The position numbers and the translations under genes are program-made. From DASZZV01 sp035544835 (GTDB lineage: Bacteria; Acidobacteriota; Thermoanaerobaculia; Gp7-AA8): a stretch of 56,435 nucleotides of DNA. This document shows, piece by piece, positions 48,593-56,427 of this stretch (the stretch's first letter is position 1; each line of letters begins with the position of its first letter). The notes beneath the pieces are model-generated. The model did not search any database. It was given only the letters and a program-made list of their open reading frames with translations, and was not told the origin of the DNA. Location of the stretch: contig DASZZV010000299.1 in the NCBI GenBank assembly GCA_035544835.1, forward strand, positions 1-56,435. The letters run 5' to 3'.

Positions 48593-50782
48593 ATGTCCAG
48601 GAAAGTCACCCAGTTCGCGCTTCTTCTTTGTGTGATGTCGCTGGCCCCGCTCTACGCAGACGGTCGAAATCAATCGTATATCTCCTATGACGACGGCGAC
48701 TCTGTTCTTCTCCAGAACGACGGAAAAGAAGTCGACACCAGGCTCAACATGCCGGTCTATCCGGGCGATCAGCTCAGGACCAATCGGCGTGGTCGAACCG
48801 AGATTCGTCTCTCAGATGGGAATGTTCTGGCTGTCGATCGAGGCAGCGAAGTTCGCTTCCACTCCATGTATGACAGTTACGAGGGCGACGCCTCACAGAC
48901 GGTGGTGGAGTTGCAATCGGGAACGATCATGCTGCGTCGCCTGCGGCGTGAGAGTAATCCGGTTCGGGTCGATAGCGGTGTTGCCAGCTACGTGAGTGCC
49001 CGCAACGCTGTCTACGAGGTCGAGACCGACCTGCGGGGAGCCGATCTCCTCTCAGTGTACGAGGGGTCGGTCGAGGTGCGGACTCAAAACGACTCCGCGC
49101 GAGTTCGCTCCGGAGAAAAGGCCAGGGTCGATGGGGACGGTCTTTTCAGCACTGTCGATCTCGCTCGAGATGGCACGACTGACTTCGAACGGTGGTTCCT
49201 GAATCGGAACAGCACTTACGGTGCAACTCGGGCCCGATATCTTGATGGTGACCTGGCCTATGCCGAGGGAGATCTGGACGCCAATGGATCCTGGAAGTAC
49301 GTCTCCGATTACGGCGGCTGGGTTTGGCGTCCCACGGTCTCGGCCGGCTGGCGTCCCTATTACTACGGCTCGTGGCGGTGGGGTGGTGCCGGCGCGACCT
49401 GGGTTTCGGATGAGGCCTGGGGCTGGGTGCCATATCACTATGGACGCTGGGCATACAGCGGCCCCTACGGCTGGGTCTGGATCCCCGGATCAGGCTACTC
49501 TCCGGCGTGGGTGTACTGGGTGTACGGGCCGAGCTACCTGGGCTGGGTTCCAGCTGGATACTATGATTGCTTCCGTCCGTACTACGACTGGCTTTACCGC
49601 CCCTACTATCGGGCCGGATTCGACATCGGATCCGGTTTCTATGGGCGCGTTCGACTCACCTCCTACGACTATAATGCCTGGACATTCGTCGACAGCCGCA
49701 CCGTCTTTTCAAACCGTGCTGATCGTGCCGCGCTGACTGCCGATGCTGTTCGCGGCCGCCTTGCTCGGGACGGTGGCCAGGCCACGATCTCCAACGTTCC
49801 TTTCCGTGTACGTACCGACGAAATTCCGAATCCGGCCATCGCCGTGGGACGCATCATCCGCGGCGTTGGCGGAAGTGGTACCGGCAGAGATAGTTCGGGG
49901 CTTCCGATGGATATGACCTCATTTTTCCATCGGGACCCCGCGCTATCGGCCGAGGTTCGCACGCGCTTGTCGCGAGGGCGCACGCCTTCGGCCCCGCCTG
50001 CGGCGGGGGGCTCGGCGTCGATTCCTTCGTCACGGCCGGGCGATGACACCCGAAGCCCACGCGTGGGAGCGACGGACGGAGTCGTGCGCGGACGCTCCGC
50101 CGGCGAGGTGCCTGCAAGGGGTGGCGCTGATGTGGTGCGGCGTGGAGGCGATTCGACGTCCGGAGCCATCAGCCGGCCTTCAGCCCCGCAGCCGCGGACC
50201 GGAGGTGATGTCGACCACAATAACCCACGTCCAGCGGCCGGCGATGAGTGGCGAGGTCGAGTCATCGGCCGGACCAGGGATCGTTCGGAAGAGGCGCCCT
50301 CGACTCCGGCCGTCGAAGATCGTGGACGAACCATCCGTCGTGACGGTGATGAGCCGGCGGCATCGGCTCCAGGTGGAGATCACGTCTGGAGAGGTCGCTC
50401 TGTTGATCGCAGTACGCCTGCGGAAGCTCCGCCTGCGGACTCGTGGCGCAACCGCGGTGCCGTTAGGACGGGCGATGATGACACGTCGGCCGTTACACCT
50501 CACGGTCGCGGTGATGCGACCCCGAGGGCGCGCGCTCCGGAATCGGATGACGTGCCGCAGCGCGTCATCGGCCGTATCGTCGCACCACGGCCCAGTTCGC
50601 CCAGCTCTACGTCCGGCTCCGCCTCACGCTCGGGTTCGTCGTCGAGCGGCAGCCATCCGTCGCACGAATCAACTCCTCGCTCCTCGGGCGGAGAAGGTCG
50701 CGTCTCCCGGCCCGAGTCTCATTCAACATCGTCGCACTCGTCGAGCGAGAGCTCGGAGCATTCCAAACCGAAGAAAGACTGA
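48593..50782 (+). CDS. Secreted FecR-domain protein, Trp/Tyr-rich
   Basis: About 729 residues. A signal peptide (FALLLCVMSLAPLYADG) is followed by a FecR-type beta domain (YPGDQLRTNRRGRTEIRLSDG, RVDSGVASYVSARNAVYEVET, SVYEGSVEV). A Trp/Tyr/Gly-rich block comes next (WRPYYYGSWRWGGAGATW, GWVPYHYGRWAYSGPYGW), which resembles DUF6600-type modules. The last roughly 270 residues are an Arg/Ser/Pro/Gly-rich disordered tail ending in Ser-rich repeats. No FecI or TonB partner is near, so this is not a classical FecR sensor; a cell-surface or wall role is inferred. The ATG at 48593 gives the signal peptide. Confidence 0.85.
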   Translation: MSRKVTQFALLLCVMSLAPLYADGRNQSYISYDDGDSVLLQNDGKEVDTRLNMPVYPGDQLRTNRRGRTEIRLSDGNVLAVDRGSEVRFHSMYDSYEGDASQTVVELQSGTIMLRRLRRESNPVRVDSGVASYVSARNAVYEVETDLRGADLLSVYEGSVEVRTQNDSARVRSGEKARVDGDGLFSTVDLARDGTTDFERWFLNRNSTYGATRARYLDGDLAYAEGDLDANGSWKYVSDYGGWVWRPTVSAGWRPYYYGSWRWGGAGATWVSDEAWGWVPYHYGRWAYSGPYGWVWIPGSGYSPAWVYWVYGPSYLGWVPAGYYDCFRPYYDWLYRPYYRAGFDIGSGFYGRVRLTSYDYNAWTFVDSRTVFSNRADRAALTADAVRGRLARDGGQATISNVPFRVRTDEIPNPAIAVGRIIRGVGGSGTGRDSSGLPMDMTSFFHRDPALSAEVRTRLSRGRTPSAPPAAGGSASIPSSRPGDDTRSPRVGATDGVVRGRSAGEVPARGGADVVRRGGDSTSGAISRPSAPQPRTGGDVDHNNPRPAAGDEWRGRVIGRTRDRSEEAPSTPAVEDRGRTIRRDGDEPAASAPGGDHVWRGRSVDRSTPAEAPPADSWRNRGAVRTGDDDTSAVTPHGRGDATPRARAPESDDVPQRVIGRIVAPRPSSPSSTSGSASRSGSSSSGSHPSHESTPRSSGGEGRVSRPESHSTSSHSSSESSEHSKPKKD

Positions 50783-50787
50783 CCGGG

Positions 50788-50819
50788 CGCGGGACGGGTC
50801 CCCAGGAACCTGTCCCGCG
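50788..50819. repeat. GC-rich hairpin after the FecR gene
   Basis: CGCGGGACGGG and its imperfect complement around a short loop. It may act as a terminator, though no T-run follows. Confidence 0.5.
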
Positions 50820-50857
50820 TGAGCGGCGCAGAATGCCGCCTCCTCTCATGGAGAACC

Positions 50858-50923
50858 GAATTGTGAATTTTGAATTGTGAATTATGAATTGTGACTAAAT
50901 TCAACATTCAACATTCACAATTC
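50858..50923. repeat. Inverted heptamer repeats (GAATTGT / TTCAACA)
   Basis: Five units of GAATTGT type, one degenerate unit, then four units TTCAACA, TTCAACA, TTCACAA, TTCGTCT in inverted orientation. The 7-bp period runs through the whole tract. It fills most of the gap before 50981. Confidence 0.87.
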
Positions 50924-50980
50924 GTCTCTCGCTCCCGGCATGATTGAACAATCCCGACCCCGCTCCTACAATGGCGGCGG

Positions 50981-51223
50981 ATGGCGACAACGTATCTGTT
51001 CATTTTCTACTGCTTTGAGGCAGGTATCTTTTTCATCGTCATCCCCTGGTCGCGGTTCTGGGCCCTCAATCCGCTCCTGCACTACTCACCTTCGATCGTC
51101 GCACTGACAGATAACAACTACATTCGTGGGCTCATCTCAGGCTTCGGTTTGGTGCACATCATGGTCGGTCTGGTCGACCTGAGCGCGATTGTGGGAAAGC
51201 GCCGGGCGCGAGAAAGAAAATGA
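50981..51223 (+). CDS. Small membrane protein, unknown
   Basis: 80 residues with two hydrophobic segments (YLFIFYCFEAGIFFIVIPW and LISGFGLVHIMVGLVDLSAIV) and a basic tail KRRARERK, so it is probably a hairpin in the inner membrane with its C-terminus inside. No known motif. Its stop overlaps the start of the ThiE/TenI-like gene as ATGA, making it the first of a five-gene overlapping run. Confidence 0.8.
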   Translation: MATTYLFIFYCFEAGIFFIVIPWSRFWALNPLLHYSPSIVALTDNNYIRGLISGFGLVHIMVGLVDLSAIVGKRRARERK

Positions 51224-51810
51224 AGAGCCACGTCGTGGCACAGTACGACGGTACCTCCTCCTCGGCATTCTTCGAACGGATACAGCGGCTGGCCGCCCTC
51301 CAGGTCGACTACATTCAGCTTCGCGCTCCCGCCCTCTTCGATCGTGCAGTCTATGAGGCAGGGATGCGCTGCAGGGGATTGATAGGGTCTCCTACCCGTT
51401 TTCTCATCAACCGGCGGTACGATATCGCTATGAGCTGCAGTGCGGACGGGGTACATCTGCCAGGTCCAGGCCTGCCTGCTTCGGCAATCCGGAGCGCGGC
51501 TAAGAAGATGTTGATCGGACGGTCGTGCCATTCGCTGAGCGATTGTCGGGCCGCAGTTGCCGAGGACCTCGACTATGTATTGCTGGGGCCTGTATTCGAT
51601 ACGCGTTCCAAGAAGGCTTCCGCCCGGGTATCAATCAGCGAGCTCGCCGAAGCGTCCGCTCTCGAAATCGAAGTGTTCGCCATCGGTGGCGTGTCACGAG
51701 ACAACCTGCAGGCCCTCAAGGAAACGGGCATCGCGGGAGTGGCGGCCATCACGATGTTCATGCATGACGAGCCACTGGAACAGATCGTGGAGGAAGTACG
51801 AACACTCTGA
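51220..51810 (+). CDS. Degenerate ThiE/TenI-like TIM-barrel protein
   Basis: 196 residues with the thiamine-phosphate-synthase/TenI fold (ADGVHLPG, LIGRSCHS, DYVLLGPVFDT, VFAIGGVS). Compared with the intact ThiE in this window, the pyrophosphate Lys is lost (QLRAPA), the Asn-Asp pair reads NRR, and the Asp of the HLG..D motif is Gly. Synthase activity is therefore unlikely. A TenI-type thiazole tautomerase or a regulatory role is possible. It is coupled to the small membrane protein before it and the MscS channel after it. Confidence 0.85.
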   Translation: MKSHVVAQYDGTSSSAFFERIQRLAALQVDYIQLRAPALFDRAVYEAGMRCRGLIGSPTRFLINRRYDIAMSCSADGVHLPGPGLPASAIRSAAKKMLIGRSCHSLSDCRAAVAEDLDYVLLGPVFDTRSKKASARVSISELAEASALEIEVFAIGGVSRDNLQALKETGIAGVAAITMFMHDEPLEQIVEEVRTL

Positions 51811-51845
51811 AGCGAACCCGCTTTTATCTGCCGCTGCTACTGACG

Positions 51846-53204
51846 GTGATTCTGTTCTCTGCGTACATTTCGCTCCAGGACAGGTCCCTGGTCGTCTCCG
51901 GCTACGGAGACGTGCGCGACACAATCTTCGGGCGCGATCTGAGCTACCTGCTCTTCGCGGCGTATCTGTCGCTGATCGTGCTGCTGGTGCGTATCCTGGA
52001 CGCCGTCCTCTTCGACTTCATCTTCACGCGGCGTAGAAACATCGTTGCCCCTCTTCTACTCCGGGAGATTCTATCGATCGGCTTTTATCTCGCCGGCCTG
52101 GCCTGGGCGTTGTCCTCGGTTTTCAAGTATCACATCACCGCGCTCCTCACGACGACGACCGTCCTGGCTGCCGTGATTGGTCTTGCGCTCCAGGACACCC
52201 TGGGCAACCTCTTTTCGGGAATCTCGCTGCACATGGAGTCCACGTTCGAAGTCGGCGACGTGGTCAAGTCCGGGGAGATGATCGGGGTAGTGGAGAACGT
52301 CAACTGGCGGGCGACCAGGATGCGGAGTTTCGAGAACTACATCATCGTTCTTCCGAACGCCGTCATCGCTCGTGAGCGCCTCCTGGTCTTCCCCCGCGCC
52401 ACCCTCAACGCACGCACTTTGACGGTCGGTCTCAGCTACGACACGCCGCCAGCAGAAGCCATCTCCGTACTCGAAAAGGCCGTCACCAACGTCAGCGGCC
52501 TTTCACGGGAGAAACCGATCGTGGTACGAATCGGCTCCTTTCAGGATTCAGCCGTCCATTACGAGATCAAGTACTGGACTCGAGACTACGCCAGGCACGA
52601 CGACATCGATGCGGCCGTGCTGCGCGCGGTCTGGTATGCCTTGAAGCGGAGCGATATAAGCATTGCCTATCCAATTCGATCGATACACCGTTTGCGGCCC
52701 ATCGAGCATCCGAAGGCTCTTTCCCGTGACGACATCCTCAGCCGCCTTCAGGCTGTGGATATTCTGCTTCCTCTCTCGAACGAGGAGCACGAGACCATTG
52801 CCGCAGGGACCGATGTCCATGTTTATTCACAGGGTGAAACGATCATCCGCATGGGTGATCGCGGCCACTCCATGTTCATCGTTCATGAAGGTCTGGTCTC
52901 AATACGAATCGGCGACGGCTCCAAAGAACTGGCGCAGCTGGGAGGCGGTAGCGTCTTTGGTGAGATGGCTTTTCTGACTGGCGAGTCGAGATCGGCCGAC
53001 GTCGTGGCTTTGTCGGATGCAACGGTTCTCGAAATCGACAAATCCGCGCTGCAGCCTGTGCTGAAAAACAATCCAGATCTCGTGAACGGCATTACCGAGA
53101 AAGTCATCGCGCGGCGGGATCACCTCGCGACCTCGCTGGCGGAGTCGGATGCGGAAGAAAAGAAAAGCGTTCTTGGGAAAATCCGAGCGTACTTCGCTCT
53201 CTGA
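51846..53204 (+). CDS. MscS-like channel with cyclic-nucleotide domain
   Basis: About 452 residues. Three or more N-terminal membrane helices lead to an MscS pore and beta domain (TTTVLAAVIGLALQDTLGNLFSGISL, FEVGDVVKSG, NYIIVLPNAVIARE), then the lower cytoplasmic domain. A C-terminal cNMP-binding domain (about 330-430) has GHSMFIVHEGLVSI and FGEMAFLTGESRSADVVAL with the ligand-binding Glu and Arg. Such channels are gated or modulated by cyclic nucleotides rather than simply by tension. The GTG given here falls inside the first helix; translation may begin at CTG 51807, which overlaps the previous stop. Confidence 0.88.
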   Translation: MILFSAYISLQDRSLVVSGYGDVRDTIFGRDLSYLLFAAYLSLIVLLVRILDAVLFDFIFTRRRNIVAPLLLREILSIGFYLAGLAWALSSVFKYHITALLTTTTVLAAVIGLALQDTLGNLFSGISLHMESTFEVGDVVKSGEMIGVVENVNWRATRMRSFENYIIVLPNAVIARERLLVFPRATLNARTLTVGLSYDTPPAEAISVLEKAVTNVSGLSREKPIVVRIGSFQDSAVHYEIKYWTRDYARHDDIDAAVLRAVWYALKRSDISIAYPIRSIHRLRPIEHPKALSRDDILSRLQAVDILLPLSNEEHETIAAGTDVHVYSQGETIIRMGDRGHSMFIVHEGLVSIRIGDGSKELAQLGGGSVFGEMAFLTGESRSADVVALSDATVLEIDKSALQPVLKNNPDLVNGITEKVIARRDHLATSLAESDAEEKKSVLGKIRAYFAL

Positions 53205-53209
53205 TCGCT

Positions 53210-54598
53210 ATGGAACGCCTTCTGCTCGTCGAAGACAAACCCTCCCTCGGCAAAATGCTGAAAGAGGCGCTGGAGGCAGAAAAGCTCGACGTGGAATGGG
53301 CGACGACTGGTTCCGAAGCTCTGCGTCGCCTGGCCGAGAAACGTTACGCGCTGGTGCTGACTGACCTGAAGCTGCCCGGTGCTGACGGAATCGAAGTGCT
53401 GCGCGCCGTAAAGGAAGCCGACGCCGATACCGCGGTGATCGTGATGACGGCTTTTGGGACCATCGAGAACGCCGTCGAAGCGATGAAGCTCGGGGCATAC
53501 GAATTCATCCAGAAACCCCTCGACCTCGACTATCTGCAGATTCTCATCCGGCGTTGCCTGGATCTCCGGGCGCTCCGGTACGAGAACCTCCTCCTCAAGG
53601 AAGAGTTTCAGAAAAAGAGCCGGCTCCCGCCGATCATCGGTGACTCGCCGCCCATCGTCGCCGTCTCACGCCAGATTCAGAAGGTCGCACCGACGGAATC
53701 GACTGTCCTTCTTCAGGGCGAGTCGGGAACTGGAAAGGAACTGTTTGCCCGTGCTGTACACAAGCTATCGGGCCGGAAGGACAAGCCTTTCGTGGCAATC
53801 AACTGCGCCGCCATCCCGGACTCTCTCATCGAGAACGAGCTTTTCGGGCATGAGAAGGGTTCGTATACCGGCGCTGCGTCGAGGCAGCTCGGCAAATTCG
53901 AATTGGCCAGTTCGGGGACGATTTTCCTCGATGAGATTGGAGAGCTTGGCATCGCCGTCCAATCGAAGATTCTCCGGGTGCTGCAGGAGCGCAAGATCGA
54001 GAGGATCGGTGGTCTTTCAACCGTTGATGTCGACATCCGGATCATCTGCGCGACCAACCGCGACCTCGCTGAAGAGGTGAAGAACGGACGTTTTCGCGAG
54101 GATCTGTTTTTCCGGGTGAACGTCTTCCCGATCACCGTTCCGCCTCTTCGAATGCGCCGGGGCGACATCGACAAGCTCGCCGACCACTTTCTCGAAAAGT
54201 TCTCGCGAGAAATGGGAAAACGGCTGATGAAGATCAGTGACGCCGCTCGTGGAAGACTTCGCTCGTACGATTGGCCGGGCAATATTCGCGAGCTCGAGAA
54301 CTGCCTGGAGCGGGCTGTCATTCTGGCCGAGCGCAACGAAATCGGCCCCGATGACCTCAACCTCGGTGACAGAAGCAATGCCAATGAGCTGGCTCTTCGA
54401 GGCGCCATCGATCTTACCGGCTCGCTGGAGGACGTCAGCAGACGGGCCGTGGAGGCAGTCGAGAGACTGAAGATTCAGGAGACGATCGATACCTCCACCT
54501 CCCGCGCCGAGGCCGCCGAGCGCCTCGGCATCAGCTACAGAACCCTCCTCAACAAACTCCGGGATTACGGAATCGATGGCGCAGGAGATCAGTCATGA
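53210..54598 (+). CDS. NtrC-family sigma-54 response regulator
   Basis: 462 residues: receiver (LLLVEDKPS, phospho-acceptor in VLTDLKLP, KPL), AAA+ domain (Walker A GESGTGKE, GSYTGA loop, GTIFLDEIGEL, RVNVFPITVPPLR) and a Fis-type helix-turn-helix (SRAEAAERLGISYRTLLNKLRDYG). It activates sigma-54 promoters when phosphorylated. It starts five bases after the channel gene and overlaps the next gene by four. No histidine kinase is adjacent. The contact loop departs from the usual GAFTGA. Confidence 0.95.
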   Translation: MERLLLVEDKPSLGKMLKEALEAEKLDVEWATTGSEALRRLAEKRYALVLTDLKLPGADGIEVLRAVKEADADTAVIVMTAFGTIENAVEAMKLGAYEFIQKPLDLDYLQILIRRCLDLRALRYENLLLKEEFQKKSRLPPIIGDSPPIVAVSRQIQKVAPTESTVLLQGESGTGKELFARAVHKLSGRKDKPFVAINCAAIPDSLIENELFGHEKGSYTGAASRQLGKFELASSGTIFLDEIGELGIAVQSKILRVLQERKIERIGGLSTVDVDIRIICATNRDLAEEVKNGRFREDLFFRVNVFPITVPPLRMRRGDIDKLADHFLEKFSREMGKRLMKISDAARGRLRSYDWPGNIRELENCLERAVILAERNEIGPDDLNLGDRSNANELALRGAIDLTGSLEDVSRRAVEAVERLKIQETIDTSTSRAEAAERLGISYRTLLNKLRDYGIDGAGDQS

Positions 54599-54834
54599 GC
54601 GAAATCCCGACCTCCAGCGACGTCGTGCGCCATCTGAACCTCCGATTCGCCGAGCGGCATCTCCCGTATCGGATCGAGCACCTCGCCGTGCTTCCTTACG
54701 TGAATCCGATGTGGATGGCTAACTGGGACCTGCCGCAACTTGCCGGGGTCACCGGAAGTGATCGCGATGCGATCGACGAGGAACTGCGTGAGGCACGCTG
54801 GCTTTTTCCGCAGGTGCTCGAAGACTTCGAGTGA
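54595..54834 (+). CDS. Small protein downstream of the NtrC regulator
   Basis: 79 residues, soluble, not recognised. It is rich in aromatic residues and acid (PYVNPMWMANWDLPQ, REARWLFPQVLEDFE). The ATG overlaps the regulator stop as ATGA, so it is co-translated with it and may modulate it. A truncated palindromic element and an IS element follow. Confidence 0.7.
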   Translation: MSEIPTSSDVVRHLNLRFAERHLPYRIEHLAVLPYVNPMWMANWDLPQLAGVTGSDRDAIDEELREARWLFPQVLEDFE

Positions 54835-54914
54835 GGGGCCTCTTGACGCGGGTCTGCTGTTGCTGTCATCCCGAGCAAGGGTGGGTGTGCGGGAGGGGCG
54901 AGGGACGGTGTGAA

Positions 54915-54958
54915 CCGGGCGCATAGGTAACACCATAAACCGGGCGGATGGGTTACAC
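54915..54958 (+). repeat. Left terminal inverted repeat of the IS
   Basis: 44 bp, two 19-bp repeats joined by CATAAA. Matches the complement of 56384-56427 with three mismatches. Confidence 0.9.
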
Positions 54959-54991
54959 GCTCCTTTGGCAGAACCTAGCCGAAGGATGCGA

Positions 54992-56167
54992 ATGGCCTGG
55001 AAGGAAACCGAACCGGTGAGAGAACGAAAAGAATTCGTCCGAATGTATCTAACGCGTCGGTATGACATGACGACGCTGTGCACACTTTTTCAGATCAGCC
55101 GAAAGACCGGTTACAAAACGATTGCAAGATTTGAAGAGGGCGGAGGGGAAGCACTGAACAATGGATCCAGGGCCGCGCATTCACACCCGAATGCTACGCC
55201 TAGCGCGATCACTGCGCTGATCATCGAGGCGAAACACACACATCCGTCATGGGGTCCCGAGAAGCTGCTGGACTGGCTCACGCGAAGAGACCCTGATCTG
55301 GATTTGCCAGCAGTGAGTACGGCAGGTGAGATCCTCAAACGCGAAGGATTGGTGAAACCAAGACAGAAGCGACGAGCGATTGCACATCCAGGCAAAGCGA
55401 AGATCGCACCGATCACCCGTCCAAACCAGTTGCAGAACATCGACTACAAAGGCGAGTTTCGAACCGGTGATGGTCGGTGGTGCTATCCGTTGACGCTGAC
55501 CGACACGTTCAGCCGGAAGTTGCTCATCTGTCGCGCCTTTCATGCGATCAACTTCGACAACACCCGCGGCGAGCTCGAAGCGTACTTCCGCGAGCACGGA
55601 ATTCCCGATGCGATTCGCATGGATAACGGAAACCCATTCGTCATCTCCCGGAGTCTGGCAGGGCTCTCGAGGCTTGGTGTATGGCTCATCAAGCTGGGAG
55701 TTGAGAGGATCCGAACTCGGCCAGGGTCGCCGCAGGATAACGGTCTCCACGAGCGAATGCATCGCACTCTGAAAGAGGAAACCGCTCTGCCGCCGGCAGC
55801 CAATCTTGGCGCGCAACAGGATCGGTTCGATCATTTCATGGCCGAATACAACGACGATCGCCCTCATGCATCCTTGGGAGGAGACAGCCCTTCGGACCAT
55901 TTCGTTCCATCGAATCGCACGTATCCAGAGCGCTTGCAGGGAGTCGAATATCCAGGCCACTTCGAGACGCGCGCGATTCGAAAGGACGGCTCGTTCCGAT
56001 GGCATCAGAAGCTGGTGTTCGTGAGTGAATCACTCCGCAACGAACGCATTGGGCTCGAGGAGACGGAATACGGGATCTGGTCGGTCTACTTTGGTCGAAC
56101 CCTTCTTGGCATATTCGACGAAGCAGCAGGCAAAGTGTACGGCGATCGTCGCCGCACCAACCACTAA
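54992..56167 (+). CDS. IS481-family transposase
   Basis: 391 residues. The N-terminal helix-turn-helix (MAWKETEPVRERKEFVRMYL, LCTLFQISRKTGYKTIARF) is followed by an integrase core with catalytic residues in NIDYKGEF (Asp), IRMDNGNPF (Asp) and NGLHERMHRTLKEE (Glu). This is the family layout. ATG 54992 has GAAGGA five bases upstream and gives the usual MxWKET start; earlier in-frame starts at 54965 and 54986 are less likely. No frameshift or stop interrupts it, so the element may be active. Confidence 0.94.
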   Translation: MAWKETEPVRERKEFVRMYLTRRYDMTTLCTLFQISRKTGYKTIARFEEGGGEALNNGSRAAHSHPNATPSAITALIIEAKHTHPSWGPEKLLDWLTRRDPDLDLPAVSTAGEILKREGLVKPRQKRRAIAHPGKAKIAPITRPNQLQNIDYKGEFRTGDGRWCYPLTLTDTFSRKLLICRAFHAINFDNTRGELEAYFREHGIPDAIRMDNGNPFVISRSLAGLSRLGVWLIKLGVERIRTRPGSPQDNGLHERMHRTLKEETALPPAANLGAQQDRFDHFMAEYNDDRPHASLGGDSPSDHFVPSNRTYPERLQGVEYPGHFETRAIRKDGSFRWHQKLVFVSESLRNERIGLEETEYGIWSVYFGRTLLGIFDEAAGKVYGDRRRTNH

Positions 56168-56258
56168 AGCGTCGTCTCTGTGGAAAAGGTCGCGGAAAAC
56201 CGAGATTTCCACAAAGAAAGAAAAAGTGGACAAAAAGAAAGAAAGGAGAACCGCCCTG

Positions 56259-56375
56259 ATGGAAAAGTGGAAAACGCAAAAGGCCGCGTTTCCAACTTTC
56301 CCACAGGGCCCGCTACCAGACCGAAAATCGAAGAAAAGCAACGAGGACGGATGCGGTTTTCGACCGCATCTCTAG
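56259..56375 (+). CDS. Possible small passenger frame in the IS
   Basis: 38 codons (MEKWKTQKAAFPTFPQGPLP and on) with AAAGGAG about 10 bases before the ATG. It lies between the transposase gene and the right end. It is lysine- and proline-rich with no known motif. It could be a real small peptide of the element or chance; an RNA hairpin (GATGCGG/CCGCATC) lies inside its 3' part. Confidence 0.35.
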   Translation: MEKWKTQKAAFPTFPQGPLPDRKSKKSNEDGCGFRPHL

Positions 56376-56383
56376 ACAAACCT

Positions 56384-56427
56384 GTGTAACCTATCCGCCC
56401 GGTTTGTTGTGTTACCTATGCGCCCGG
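56384..56427 (-). repeat. Right terminal inverted repeat of the IS
   Basis: 44 bp, the complement of 54915-54958 with three mismatches, with the same pair of 19-bp repeats. Confidence 0.9.

Larger units (their letters stand above)
54915..56427 (+). mobile_element. IS481-like insertion sequence, complete
   Basis: About 1.5 kb bounded by 44-bp terminal inverted repeats (54915-54958 and 56384-56427) that match at 41 of 44 positions. Each end contains two similar 19-bp direct repeats (CCGGGCGCATAGGTAACAC and a variant) 25 bp apart, probably transposase binding sites. It carries one transposase gene and a possible short passenger frame. No target duplication is obvious, but only 8 bp of right flank are in the window. 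Confidence 0.88.
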
